Notes: a model not told the origin generated them from the letters alone. Numbered from the stretch's first letter, positions 16,170 through 24,141 are shown. The stretch: 29,189 bases of DNA from Burkholderiaceae bacterium (GCA_017997515.1 JAGOEY010000003.1:1-29189), one strand, 5' to 3'. Program-made: numbers and translations.

Positions 16170-17384
16170 TCAAACGTGGGCCGAGCGCAATCGCAGCGAA
16201 AACTCACGCAAAGCAGCAATCCCGCTCTCCTCCGCCCGGTGGCACCAGGCCTGCAGATCTGCCGCCAGATGTTCACGCGAACGCGAGGTATTGAGCCAGA
16301 GCTGGCGCAACTCTTCACGCATGGTCACCATTTTGTCGAGCACCGGGTGGTCGGCACGGGCCTGCTCGACATGGGGGCGGGCGGTTGCGGGCACTTTGTC
16401 ATCATCGCGGTGCAGCCAGCGTTTGGCGGCCTTCAGGACCGACAGATCGGCGCGTTTGGCCTTGAGCACTTCAATTTCGTCATGGCAGGCCTGGCGCACA
16501 CCACGCGCATAACCGGCCATCACCTCGTAGCGGTTGGCGATGAGTGCTTCCAGCGTTTTTTCGTCCGCCACAGGTTTCACATCACCGAGCTGCAGTTTGG
16601 GCGGCACCTTCTTGACCCGGGCCAGGCCCACCTTTTCCATCAGGCGGATGTACACCCACCCCATGTCGAACTCGTAGGGTTTGACCGAGAACTTGGCCGA
16701 TGTCGGGTAGGTGTGGTGGTTGTTGTGCAGCTCTTCGCCGCCAATGAGGATGCCCCAGGGTGAGATGTTGGTGCTGGCGTCGGGTGCCTCGAAATTGCGG
16801 TAACCCCAGTAGTGGCCGATGCCGTTGATGATGCCGGCCGCCGTGACCGGGATCCAGGCCATCTGCACCGCCCACACCGCCAGCCCGGCCACACCAAACA
16901 GGGCCAGGTTGATGAACAGCATCAGCACAATGCCCAACGAACTGAAACGTGTATACAGGTTGCGCTCGATCCAGTCGTTGGGGGTGCCCAGGCCGTATTT
17001 GGAGACGGTTTCCAGGTTGTCAGCTTCTTTGCGGTACAGCTCGGCCCCGGTCCACAACACCGTCTTGATGCCGTGGGCTTGCGGGCTGTGCGGGTCGTCC
17101 TGGGTTTCACATTTGGCGTGGTGCTTGCGGTGCACAGCCACCCATTCCTTGGTGACCTGGGCAGTGGCCAGCCAGAGCCAGAAACGGAAAAAGTGCGCGG
17201 GGATGGCGTGTAAGTCCATGGCGCGGTGCGCCTGGTGCCGGTGCAGGTAAATCGTGACGCTGGCAATCGTGATGTGGGTCGTGACCAAGGCATACAGAAC
17301 GATCTGCCACCAGGTCAGGTCCAGAAGTCCCGTGCTGAGCCAGTCCACCATCACATCCAGCACAGCCCAGTCAGGTAACAACAT
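16170..17384 (-). CDS. Acyl-CoA/acyl-lipid fatty-acid desaturase (DesA-type) with C-terminal extension
   Basis: 404-aa membrane di-iron desaturase that inserts a cis double bond (delta-9 class by similarity) in acyl chains. Three histidine boxes bind the irons: HRHQAH (48-53), HRKHH (85-89) and HNNHH (220-224), with membrane helices at about 25-45, 62-78 and 148-190. The catalytic core ends near 262. The remaining 140 residues are helical and charged, with QAWCHRAEESGIAALREFSLRLR at the end, and are not part of the classical desaturase fold. ATG 17384 is preferred (aaggg upstream) over an in-frame TTG at 17393. A -10-like TAAAAT (17448-17443) could be its promoter. Confidence 0.93.
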   Translation of the reverse strand: MLLPDWAVLDVMVDWLSTGLLDLTWWQIVLYALVTTHITIASVTIYLHRHQAHRAMDLHAIPAHFFRFWLWLATAQVTKEWVAVHRKHHAKCETQDDPHSPQAHGIKTVLWTGAELYRKEADNLETVSKYGLGTPNDWIERNLYTRFSSLGIVLMLFINLALFGVAGLAVWAVQMAWIPVTAAGIINGIGHYWGYRNFEAPDASTNISPWGILIGGEELHNNHHTYPTSAKFSVKPYEFDMGWVYIRLMEKVGLARVKKVPPKLQLGDVKPVADEKTLEALIANRYEVMAGYARGVRQACHDEIEVLKAKRADLSVLKAAKRWLHRDDDKVPATARPHVEQARADHPVLDKMVTMREELRQLWLNTSRSREHLAADLQAWCHRAEESGIAALREFSLRLRSAHV

Positions 17385-17442
17385 AGTCAACAAGCCCTTG
17401 GTTCAAAAGGATTTTCAAGAAAAATCGTTTGGCAATCCCGGC

Positions 17443-17471
17443 ATTTTAGGCTGCCATACCCTGCACTTCCA
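17443..17471 (-). promoter_or_regulatory. Possible desaturase promoter
   Basis: Minus-strand TAAAAT (17448-17443) with a weak tggaag at 17 bp spacing, about 60 bp upstream of the desaturase start and just past the rsmB-like gene's stop. No terminator is seen in between, so read-through from the methyltransferase gene is also possible. Confidence 0.35.
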
Positions 17472-17508
17472 CGCACCAACCCCGCACCACACTCTGCAAT
17501 GTGGCGGG

Positions 17509-18795
17509 TTACTTCCGCTTCCAGGCCGCCGCAAAAAACCCGTCGGTGCCATGCTGATGGGGCCACAGGCGCAGGTATTCACCACCGGTGGCGGGGCCGC
17601 TGCACAGATCAGCGGCGGCATCCACCTTCAGCTGGGTCAGCAGCTCACGCATGTCGAGCAGTTCGAAGTCAGGATGTGCTTTGGAGAACGCCTCGGCAAT
17701 CTCTTCGTTCTCCTGTGGCAACACGCTGCAGGTGGCGTACACCAGCCGCCCACCGGACTTGAGCAGGCGTGCTGCACTTTCCAGGATGGAGGTTTGCAGG
17801 GCCGTCAGCTCCTTCACCGTGTCCGGGGTCTGGCGCCATTTCAGGTCGGGGTTGCGCCGCAGCGTGCCCAGACCCGAACAGGGCGCGTCCACCAGCACGC
17901 GGTCGATCTTGCCGGCCAGGCGTTTGACGCGGTCGTCCCGCTCATGGGCCAGTGCTGCGGGGTGCACGTTGGACAGGCCGCTGCGCGCCAGCCGGGGCTT
18001 GAGCGCCTCCAGTCGGTGGCCCGAGGTGTCGAATGCGTACAAACGCCCGGTGTTGCGCATGGATGCACCAATGGCCAGCGTCTTGCCGCCCGCGCCTGCG
18101 CAGAAGTCCACCACCATTTCGCCGCGTTTGGCGTCGAGCACCAGGGCCAGCAGCTGGGAGCCTTCGTCCTGCACCTCGATGGCGCCACGGGTGAACGCGT
18201 CCACTTTGGCCAGCGACGGTTTGCCTTCCAGACGCAAGCCCCAGGGAGAATACTTCGTTGCTTCAGATTTAATAGCTGCCTTCGCAAGCTCCTTCTGCAC
18301 ATCCGCCCGTTTTTCTGTCAAAACGTTGACCCGCACGTCCAGACCGGCGGGTTCGTCCAGCGCGGCCACCAGCGGCCAGAAGCCGTCGCCCAGCTGGGCC
18401 TTCAGTGGCGTGACCAGCCAGTCCGGCAGGCTGTGGCGGTGGCGCTCCATCAGGTCGCCGACCTGGATGCTGTCGCAGCGGGCCAGCCACTGGGCCTCCT
18501 GGTCGGTCAGCGCCCCGGCCAGGAACTCGCGGCCCTGGGCGTTGGTGCTGTGGGCAAAACCCAAAATGGCCAGACGGCGCTCTTTCGGGCCACTGCCCGA
18601 GGGGGCCATGTGGTCGAACAGCAGCTTTTTGCGCAACACGGCATAGACCGTGTCGGCCAGGGCGGTGCGCTCGCGCGGGCCAAAAGTGCGGTTTTCGCGG
18701 AAGAAACGGGCCACCGCCGCGTCGGCGGGGTGGTCAAATTTAAGGGTGAGCCGGACCAGTTCGGTGCAGGCTTCCAACAGGGCTTTAGGATGCAT
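17509..18795 (-). CDS. RsmB/NOP-family rRNA (cytosine-C5) methyltransferase
   Basis: 428-aa AdoMet-dependent RNA m5C methyltransferase, probably modifying 16S rRNA (RsmB-like). An N-terminal helical region (residues 1-150) lacks a clear full NusB domain. The Rossmann domain has VVDFCAGAGGKTLAIG (motif I, 228-243) and VDAPCSGLGTLRRNPD with C306, plus YATCSVLPQENEEI with C356, the two catalytic cysteines of the RsmB/NOP class. The last part, TGGEYLRLWPHQHGTDGFFAAAWKRK, is the family C-terminus. Residues about 163-181 are encoded by a dispersed-repeat copy. A dedicated rsmB next to fmt may exist elsewhere, so I do not assign a symbol. Confidence 0.9.
   Translation of the reverse strand: MHPKALLEACTELVRLTLKFDHPADAAVARFFRENRTFGPRERTALADTVYAVLRKKLLFDHMAPSGSGPKERRLAILGFAHSTNAQGREFLAGALTDQEAQWLARCDSIQVGDLMERHRHSLPDWLVTPLKAQLGDGFWPLVAALDEPAGLDVRVNVLTEKRADVQKELAKAAIKSEATKYSPWGLRLEGKPSLAKVDAFTRGAIEVQDEGSQLLALVLDAKRGEMVVDFCAGAGGKTLAIGASMRNTGRLYAFDTSGHRLEALKPRLARSGLSNVHPAALAHERDDRVKRLAGKIDRVLVDAPCSGLGTLRRNPDLKWRQTPDTVKELTALQTSILESAARLLKSGGRLVYATCSVLPQENEEIAEAFSKAHPDFELLDMRELLTQLKVDAAADLCSGPATGGEYLRLWPHQHGTDGFFAAAWKRK
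18255..18308 (-). repeat. Dispersed repeat, copy C, within the methyltransferase gene
   Basis: Minus strand: ggatgtgcagaagg, agcttgcgaagg, then cagctattaaatctgaagcaa. It is in the sense orientation of the gene and encodes the linker DVQKELAKAAIKSEATK between the N-terminal and catalytic regions. The GCTAT dyad has lost its right arm (tctgaagc in place of atagc), so this copy is diverged. Confidence 0.5.
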
Positions 18796-18829
18796 AAGCC
18801 TCTATTGTCCTCTCCCCCGCATTTCAACC

Positions 18830-19075
18830 ATGTCTGACACCGACCTGCCCCCTCTGATTGAAACCCCGCCCGGCCTGTACCGCCACTACAAAGGCCTGAT
18901 GTACGAAGTGGTGGGCACCGTACGCCACAGCGAAAGCCTGGAGCCGATGACGCTGTACCGCGCGCTGTACGGAGAGAAAGGCCTGTGGGTGCGGCCCGCA
19001 GCAATGTTCAACGAAACGGTGGACATCAACGGCACGGTGCAGCCCCGGTTTGCGCGGGTGGAAAATCCGGCCTGA
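18830..19075 (+). CDS. DUF1653 domain protein
   Basis: 81-aa protein made of a single DUF1653 domain: PGLYRHYKGLMYEVVGTVRHSESLEPMTLYRALYGEKGLWVRPAAMFNETV. The motif G-x-Y-x-H-Y-K-G-x-x-Y and the V-R-P-x-x-M-F box are diagnostic. The function is unknown. ATG 18830 follows 34 bp after the divergent methyltransferase start; the frame is open further up, but only as an antisense shadow. It is convergent with purN, and a repeat copy fills the gap. Confidence 0.88.
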   Translation: MSDTDLPPLIETPPGLYRHYKGLMYEVVGTVRHSESLEPMTLYRALYGEKGLWVRPAAMFNETVDINGTVQPRFARVENPA

Positions 19076-19082
19076 TTTCAAG

Positions 19083-19142
19083 AAAATAATGGCTGCAGCG
19101 CACATCCAGCCTGCGCAGATAGCTATATTTTTAATAGCAATT
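19083..19142 (+). repeat. Dispersed repeat, copy D, overlapping the 3' end of purN
   Basis: Plus strand: aaaataatggctgcagcgc, acatccagcct, gcgcaga, then tagctatatttttaatagcaa. Both dyads are intact: gcgc/gcgc, and GCTAT with ATAGC around atttttaa. It occupies the whole DUF1653-purN spacer. Its right arm (19123-19142) carries the purN stop codon and last codons, giving the C-terminus ELLLKI. Confidence 0.78.
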
Positions 19143-19707
19143 CAGCTACAGCACGCGGGTACAGGATGTGCTCTTGGGTAATGGTGCGCGCCGCCAGCGT
19201 GTCGGCCGTGTCGCCCGGCAACACCGGCACCACGGCCTGGCCCAGAATGGGGCCGTGGTCCAGCTCGGCAGTGACCTGGTGCACGGTGACACCCGCAAAC
19301 CGGCAACCTGCGTCAATGGCGCGCTGGTGGGTGTGCAGGCCGGGGAACGCGGGCAGCAGGGATGGGTGGATGTTGACCAGCCGCCCCGCGTAATGCGCCA
19401 CAAACCCCGGTGTCAGAATCCGCATGAACCCGGCCAGCACCACCAACGCGGGCGCATGCTGGTCGATGCGCTCAGCCAGCGCGGCGTCAAACGCCTCGCG
19501 GCTGTCAAAGGCCTTGTGGTCCAGCGTTTCGGCGGCACCCACACCCAGCTCCCGCGCCAGCCCCAGGCCAGCCGCACCGGGGCGGTTGCTGATGACGGCC
19601 ACCACACGGGCGCCCAGTGTGTCGGCCCAGCGCTCCCGCTGCGCAGTCCGCACAATGGCTGCCATATTGGAGCCACCGCCGGAGATCAAAATCACGATGT
19701 TCTTCAT
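19123..19707 (-). CDS. purN: Phosphoribosylglycinamide formyltransferase PurN
   Basis: 194-aa GAR transformylase, third step of purine biosynthesis, using 10-formyl-[22 protein letters not shown] is the phosphate-binding start. Catalytic residues are N112, H114 and D150 in [47 protein letters not shown], followed by [28 protein letters not shown] 19707 is favoured; an upstream in-frame start would overlap the divergent YceH gene. The last few codons and the stop lie within the dispersed repeat copy D. No clear Shine-Dalgarno is seen. Confidence 0.96.
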   Translation of the reverse strand: MKNIVILISGGGSNMAAIVRTAQRERWADTLGARVVAVISNRPGAAGLGLARELGVGAAETLDHKAFDSREAFDAALAERIDQHAPALVVLAGFMRILTPGFVAHYAGRLVNIHPSLLPAFPGLHTHQRAIDAGCRFAGVTVHQVTAELDHGPILGQAVVPVLPGDTADTLAARTITQEHILYPRAVAELLLKI

Positions 19708-19727
19708 TTGCCCGGAATTATCCTGCC

Positions 19728-20444
19728 ATGACACTGCTCACCCCTGCCAGCCTTCAGCCTTTTTCGCCCAGCGAGCGCCCACTCACGCCCGACGAGGCAC
19801 GGGTGCTGGGCACCCTCATGGAAAAAGCCCGCACCGTGCCGGACAGCTACCCGATGACACTCAACACGCTGCTGGCGGGCTGTAACCAGAAAACCAGCCG
19901 CGACCCGCTGATGACGCTGAGTGAAGCGCAGGCGCAGCAGGCATTGGACAGCCTGAAAGCCGACCAGCTGGTGCGCGAGAGCAGCGGCAGCCGCACCACG
20001 CGCTACGAGCACAACTTCCAGCGCGCGGTGGGTGTGCCCGAGCAGTCTGCCGTGCTGCTCGGCCTGCTGATGCTGCGTGGGCCGCAGACGGCGGGTGAGC
20101 TGCGGCTGAACGCCGAACGCTGGTACCGGTTTGCCGATATTTCTTCGGTCGAGGGCTTTCTGGAAGAACTGCAAGACCGCTCGGAAGCCAAAGGCGGCGC
20201 ACTCACCGTCAAACTGGCACGTGCGCCCGGTGCACGGGAGCAGCGCTGGGCCCACCTGCTGTGTGGGCCGGTTGACGCCAACGCCTGGACTGCGCCCGCT
20301 GCCAGCAGCCCCGCCACCAGCGTGCTGGAGTCGCGTGTGGAGCTGCTGGAAGCGGAGGTGGCCCAACTGCGCGGCACGGTGCTGCGGCTGTGTTCGGAGT
20401 TGGGGATTGAACCGGCACCCATGTCACAACCCGGACACGGCTAA
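19728..20444 (+). CDS. YceH-family (DUF480) protein
   Basis: 238-aa member of the YceH/DUF480 family, built from two winged-helix domains. [48 protein letters not shown] is the diagnostic N-terminal block, and [40 protein letters not shown] the second. A C-terminal coiled coil ([29 protein letters not shown]) is usual. The role is unknown; DNA or nucleic-acid binding is inferred from fold. Only 20 bp separate its ATG from the divergent purN ATG, so the two promoters must overlap the genes. Confidence 0.92.
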   Translation: MTLLTPASLQPFSPSERPLTPDEARVLGTLMEKARTVPDSYPMTLNTLLAGCNQKTSRDPLMTLSEAQAQQALDSLKADQLVRESSGSRTTRYEHNFQRAVGVPEQSAVLLGLLMLRGPQTAGELRLNAERWYRFADISSVEGFLEELQDRSEAKGGALTVKLARAPGAREQRWAHLLCGPVDANAWTAPAASSPATSVLESRVELLEAEVAQLRGTVLRLCSELGIEPAPMSQPGHG

Positions 20445-20464
20445 ACGAACGACCGTGCTAAAAA
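20445..20464 (+). promoter_or_regulatory. Possible operator/-10 before the acyl-CoA dehydrogenase genes
   Basis: Directly after the YceH stop lies acgaacgaccgtgct, followed by aaaaat. The cgaacg/cgt arrangement is reminiscent of operators for TetR-type fatty-acid-catabolism regulators, and gctaaaaat could be a weak -10. Dyad symmetry is imperfect, so this is tentative. Confidence 0.3.
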
Positions 20465-20488
20465 TAAAGATCATTTGGAGACAACGTT

Positions 20489-21670
20489 ATGGATTTGGCA
20501 TTCACCCCTGAAGAACAGGCATTCCGCGAAGAGGTTCGCGCGTGGGTCAAGGACAACCTGCCCGCACGTATCTCGCACAAGGTCCACAACGCGCTGCGCC
20601 TGTCGCGCGACGATTTGCAGGACTGGGCCAAGATTCTGGGCAAAAAAGGCTGGCTCGCGTCTGGCTGGCCCAAGGAGTTTGGCGGCCCGGGCTGGAACGC
20701 CGTGCAAAAACATCTGTTTGAAGAAGAATGTGCACTCGCCGGTGCGCCCCGTGTCGTGCCGTTTGGCCCGGTGATGGTGGCCCCGGTGATCATGGCATTT
20801 GGCAACGCCGAGCAGCAAAAACGCTTTTTGCCCGGCATTGCCAGCGGCGAAGTCTGGTGGAGCCAGGGCTACAGCGAACCAGGCTCGGGCTCGGACTTGG
20901 CTTCGGTCAAGACCCGCGCCGAACGTGTGGGTGACAAATACATCGTCAACGGCCAGAAGACCTGGACTACGCTGGGCCAGTACGGTGACTGGATGTTCAA
21001 CCTCGTGCGCACCAGCACCGAGGGCAAGCCGCAGACCGGCATCAGCTTCCTGCTGCTCGACATGAAGTCGCCCGGCGTGACGGTGCGCCCGATCAAGCTG
21101 CTGGACGGTGAATGTGAAGTCAACGAGGTGTTCTTCGACAATGTCGAAGTCCCTGCCGACCAGCTGATCGGCGAAGAGAACAAGGGTTGGACCTACGCCA
21201 AACACCTGCTGAGCCACGAGCGCACCAACATCGCCGATGTGAACCGCAGCAAACGTGAGCTGGAGCGCCTCAAGCGCATCGCAAAAACCGAAGGCGTGTG
21301 GGAAGACACCCGCTTCCGCGACGAAATCGCCAAACTCGAAGTGGACGTGGTGGCGCTGGAGATGATGGTGTTGCGTGTGTTGTCCGCCGAGAAGTCGGGC
21401 AAAAACTCGCTCGACGTGGCGGGCCTGCTCAAGATCAAGGGCAGCGAGATCCAGCAGCGTTACAGCGAACTCATGATGCTGGCTGCCGGCCCGTTTGCCC
21501 TGCCCTTTATCGAAGAAGCCATGGAGGCCGGCTGGCAAGGCAACTTCCCTGGCGGCGTCACGGCCAATGCGCCGCTCACGTCCACCTACTTCAACATGCG
21601 CAAGACCACCATCTACGGTGGCTCGAACGAAGTACAACGCAACATCGTCGCCCAGACGGTCCTCGGTTAA
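20489..21670 (+). CDS. Acyl-CoA dehydrogenase, large subunit (PimC-like)
   Basis: 393-aa flavoprotein catalysing alpha,beta-dehydrogenation of an acyl-CoA. It resembles the large subunit of pimeloyl-CoA dehydrogenase (PimC). FAD/substrate motifs QGYSEPGSGSDLASVKTRAE (126-145) and INGQKTWTTLGQYGDWMF-like VNGQKTWTT are present. A glutamate in LLSHERTNIAD (E244) sits where LCAD/IVD-type enzymes keep the catalytic base. The C-terminal IYGGSNEVQRNIVAQTVLG has Gly in place of the MCAD-type Glu. Shine-Dalgarno ggag precedes the ATG. It heads a two-gene operon with the small subunit 12 bp downstream. Substrate unknown; medium-chain or dicarboxylyl-CoA is plausible. Confidence 0.92.
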   Translation: MDLAFTPEEQAFREEVRAWVKDNLPARISHKVHNALRLSRDDLQDWAKILGKKGWLASGWPKEFGGPGWNAVQKHLFEEECALAGAPRVVPFGPVMVAPVIMAFGNAEQQKRFLPGIASGEVWWSQGYSEPGSGSDLASVKTRAERVGDKYIVNGQKTWTTLGQYGDWMFNLVRTSTEGKPQTGISFLLLDMKSPGVTVRPIKLLDGECEVNEVFFDNVEVPADQLIGEENKGWTYAKHLLSHERTNIADVNRSKRELERLKRIAKTEGVWEDTRFRDEIAKLEVDVVALEMMVLRVLSAEKSGKNSLDVAGLLKIKGSEIQQRYSELMMLAAGPFALPFIEEAMEAGWQGNFPGGVTANAPLTSTYFNMRKTTIYGGSNEVQRNIVAQTVLG

Positions 21671-21682
21671 GGAGACACAAAC

Positions 21683-22798
21683 ATGGATTTCGATTTCTCG
21701 AACGACCAGGAACAGCTGCGCGACGCGGTGCGTAAATGGGTGGACAAGGGGTACACCTTCGAGCGCCACAACAGCATCGTGCGCGAAGGCGGTTTCTCAC
21801 GTGCCGCGTGGACAGAATTGGCTGAACTTGGCCTGTGTGGCCTGTACATCTCGGAAGACCACGGCGGTATGGGCATGGGCCCGACCGAAGGCATGCTGGC
21901 CATGGAAGAGCTGGGCCGCGGCATCGTGATGGAGCCGCTGGCGCATGCGCTGATTGCAGGTGGTGTGTTCTCGGGTTATGCCCCCGCCGACGTGCAGGCC
22001 GAATGGCTGCCCAAAGTGGCCAGTGGTGAAGCCCTCATCGTGCTGGCCCACCAGGAACGTAAAGCCCGTTACCAGCTCGACAAATGTGAAGCAAAAGCCA
22101 CTCCAGCGCAGGCTGGATGGACGCTGACAGCTACCAAAAGCATAGTACCCGCCGGAGACCAAGCCGATGCCTATCTGGTGCCCGCCATGGTGGATGGCAC
22201 GCTGGCCATGTTCCTCGTCGAACGTAATGCCAGCGGCGTCATCGCCCAGGGTTACGGCACGCAGGATGGCAGCCGCGCGGCCGAGGTGGTGTTTGACAAT
22301 GCCGCTGCCACACTGGTCACCCGCGACGGCCTGACCGCGCTGGAACACGCGGTGGACATCGGGATTGCCGCCTTGTGCGCCGAAGCCGTGGGTGTGATGG
22401 ACAAGACCCTGGACATCACCGTGGACTACATGAACCAGCGCAAGCAGTTCGGTGTGACCATTGCCAGCTTCCAGGCCCTGCGCCACCGCGTTGCCGACGT
22501 GAAGATGCAGCTGGAACTCGCCCGCTCCATGGGCTACTACGCCAGCCTCAAGCTCAACGCCCCGCCCGAAGAACGCCGCCGCGCCATGGCCCGTGCCAAG
22601 TACCAGCTGGGTGTTTCCATGCGTTTTGTCGGCCAACAAGCGGTGCAACTACACGGCGGCATCGGCGTGACGGACGAATACATCGTGAGCCACTATTTCA
22701 AGCGGCTCACGCAGATGGAGATGACTTTTGGCGACACGCTGCACCAACTGGGTGAAGTGTCGGCACGTATGCAGGATACGGCGGGCGTGTTCGCCTGA
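21683..22798 (+). CDS. Acyl-CoA dehydrogenase, small subunit (PimD-like)
   Basis: 371-aa partner subunit resembling PimD. MDFDFSNDQEQLRDAVRKWV, FSRAAWTELAELGLCGLYISEDHGGMGMGP and the C-terminal QAVQLHGGIGVTDEYIVSHYFKRL are typical. The FAD-side segment LTALEHAVDIGIAALCAEAVGVM is present but the E-R pair is replaced by E-H, and the C-terminal catalytic motif is absent, so it is probably structural or contributes half a flavin site in a heteromer. The aaggag site follows the large-subunit stop directly. Residues 136-155 are encoded by a dispersed-repeat copy yet retain the family pattern. A strong terminator follows. Confidence 0.9.
   Translation: MDFDFSNDQEQLRDAVRKWVDKGYTFERHNSIVREGGFSRAAWTELAELGLCGLYISEDHGGMGMGPTEGMLAMEELGRGIVMEPLAHALIAGGVFSGYAPADVQAEWLPKVASGEALIVLAHQERKARYQLDKCEAKATPAQAGWTLTATKSIVPAGDQADAYLVPAMVDGTLAMFLVERNASGVIAQGYGTQDGSRAAEVVFDNAAATLVTRDGLTALEHAVDIGIAALCAEAVGVMDKTLDITVDYMNQRKQFGVTIASFQALRHRVADVKMQLELARSMGYYASLKLNAPPEERRRAMARAKYQLGVSMRFVGQQAVQLHGGIGVTDEYIVSHYFKRLTQMEMTFGDTLHQLGEVSARMQDTAGVFA
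22092..22146 (+). repeat. Dispersed repeat, copy E, within the small acyl-CoA dehydrogenase gene
   Basis: Plus strand: caaaagccactccagcgc, aggctggatgg, acgctgac, then agctaccaaaagcatagtac. Order and spacing fit the family, but gctac/atag is an imperfect dyad. It is sense to the gene and read as EAKATPAQAGWTLTATKSIV. The same residues occupy a conserved beta-domain position, so chance similarity cannot be excluded. Confidence 0.5.
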
Positions 22799-22818
22799 AT
22801 GCCCTTTCCGACTCCATG

Positions 22819-22847
22819 AAAAAAGGGCTCTTGCGAGCCCTTTTTTT
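22819..22847. terminator. Bidirectional terminator between acyl-CoA dehydrogenase and TRAP operons
   Basis: aaaaaagggctc (22819-22830), loop ttgc, and gagccc followed by ttttttt (22841-22847). The symmetric A and T runs let it stop the rightward dehydrogenase operon and the leftward dctM transcript (its stop codon is at 22858). Confidence 0.93.
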
Positions 22848-22857
22848 ATTTGCCGGA

Positions 22858-24141
22858 TCAGAACCCGAGCGTATGCGGCAGCCAGGTCGAAATGGCCGGG
22901 ATAAACGTCAGCATGATCAGCACGACCAGGTGCGCCAACAGGAACGGTGGCAGCTCACGGGTCAGCGCGGCCAATGGCACCTTGGTGGCGACCGAGGTCA
23001 CGAACAGCAGCCCCCCCACGGGTGGTGTGATCATGCCCAGCGTGAGGTTCACGATGACCACCATGGCGAAGTGGATCGGGTCGATACCCAGGGCGCTGGC
23101 AATCGGCGCCAGGATCGGCACCAGAATCATCACACCCGGCAGCGGCTCCATGAAGATGCCGAACAGCAGCAGCAAAATGTTCACGGCTACCAGGAAGGTG
23201 ACGGGTGACAGGTTCCAGCTGACGATGGTTTCGGCCAGTTGCTGGGGAATCCCTTCAATGGTCAGCACCCACGCAAACGCAGCAGATGCAGCCACCACCA
23301 GTAGCACCGACGCGGTCAACAGCGCAGAGCGGGCGGCGATGTGCGGCAGGGCCTTCCACTCCAGCGTGCGGTACACCCATTTGCCGCAGACCAGCGCATA
23401 AAACACTGCCACCACCGAGGCTTCGGTGGGCGTGAAGATGCCAAAACGGATACCCACCAGGATCAGCACCACCAGCATCAGCGCAGGGATGGCCTTGACA
23501 CTGTTGACCAGCATTTCGCGGCCGCTGGGGCGTGGCTCGCGCGAACGGTAGTCACGCTTCACACACACGCGCCAGTTGACGATGGCCATGGCCACGGCAA
23601 TCAGAATGCCGGGCGCAAAACCGGCAATAAAAAGGCCACCCACCGAGACGTTTTCGTCCTGCAGCGCGTAGATGATCATGATGATCGACGGCGGAATGAT
23701 GGGCCCGACGATGGCGGTGCTGGCGGTCAGGGCGGCGGCGTAGGCACGCGAATAACCGGCCTTGTCCATCATCTTGACCATCATCGAGCCCGGCCCGGCT
23801 GCGTCGGCCAGGGCCGAGCCCGAGATGCCGGAAAACAGCGTCAGCGACAGGATGTTGGCGTGGCCCAGGCCGCCGCGCAAGTGGCCCACAAACTGCGCCG
23901 CGAACCGTAGCAGCACGATGGTGAGGGCACCGCCCGACATGATTTCGGCCGCCAGAATGAAGAACGGCACGGCCATCAGTGGAAAGCTGTCAATGCCGGT
24001 AAACATCTCCTTGAAGACGATCAGCTGCGGGTAACGCCCGCCCGCAAAAACGGCGATGGCGGCCGACATGGCCAGAGCAAACGCGACGGGAAAACCCAGC
24101 GCCATCAGGACGATGGCGGAGACGAAAAGAGTAATAGCCAT
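22858..24141 (-). CDS. dctM: TRAP transporter large permease DctM
   Basis: 427-aa integral membrane protein, the transport subunit of a tripartite ATP-independent periplasmic carrier driven by a sodium or proton gradient. It starts MAITLFVSAIVLMALGFPVAFALAMSAAIAVF and has the DctM signatures PFFILAAEIMSGG, SLTLFSGISGSALADAAGPGSMMVKMM, TASTAIVGPIIPPSIIMIIYAL and the second-half LNPVTFLVAVNILLLLFGIFMEPLPGVMILVPIL-like segment with TPPVGGLLFV. About twelve helices are visible. Last gene of dctP-dctQ-dctM; 17 bp after dctQ. Confidence 0.95.
   Translation of the reverse strand: MAITLFVSAIVLMALGFPVAFALAMSAAIAVFAGGRYPQLIVFKEMFTGIDSFPLMAVPFFILAAEIMSGGALTIVLLRFAAQFVGHLRGGLGHANILSLTLFSGISGSALADAAGPGSMMVKMMDKAGYSRAYAAALTASTAIVGPIIPPSIIMIIYALQDENVSVGGLFIAGFAPGILIAVAMAIVNWRVCVKRDYRSREPRPSGREMLVNSVKAIPALMLVVLILVGIRFGIFTPTEASVVAVFYALVCGKWVYRTLEWKALPHIAARSALLTASVLLVVAASAAFAWVLTIEGIPQQLAETIVSWNLSPVTFLVAVNILLLLFGIFMEPLPGVMILVPILAPIASALGIDPIHFAMVVIVNLTLGMITPPVGGLLFVTSVATKVPLAALTRELPPFLLAHLVVLIMLTFIPAISTWLPHTLGF

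Noticed and set aside
17254..18837. 527-codon rightward open frame opposite the methyltransferase gene
   Set aside because: Shadow frame; the minus strand has all RsmB/NOP motifs, while this product has none of any family.
20471..22648. Leftward open frames opposite both acyl-CoA dehydrogenase genes
   Set aside because: Third-position GC makes antisense frames open; no ribosome site or family motifs.
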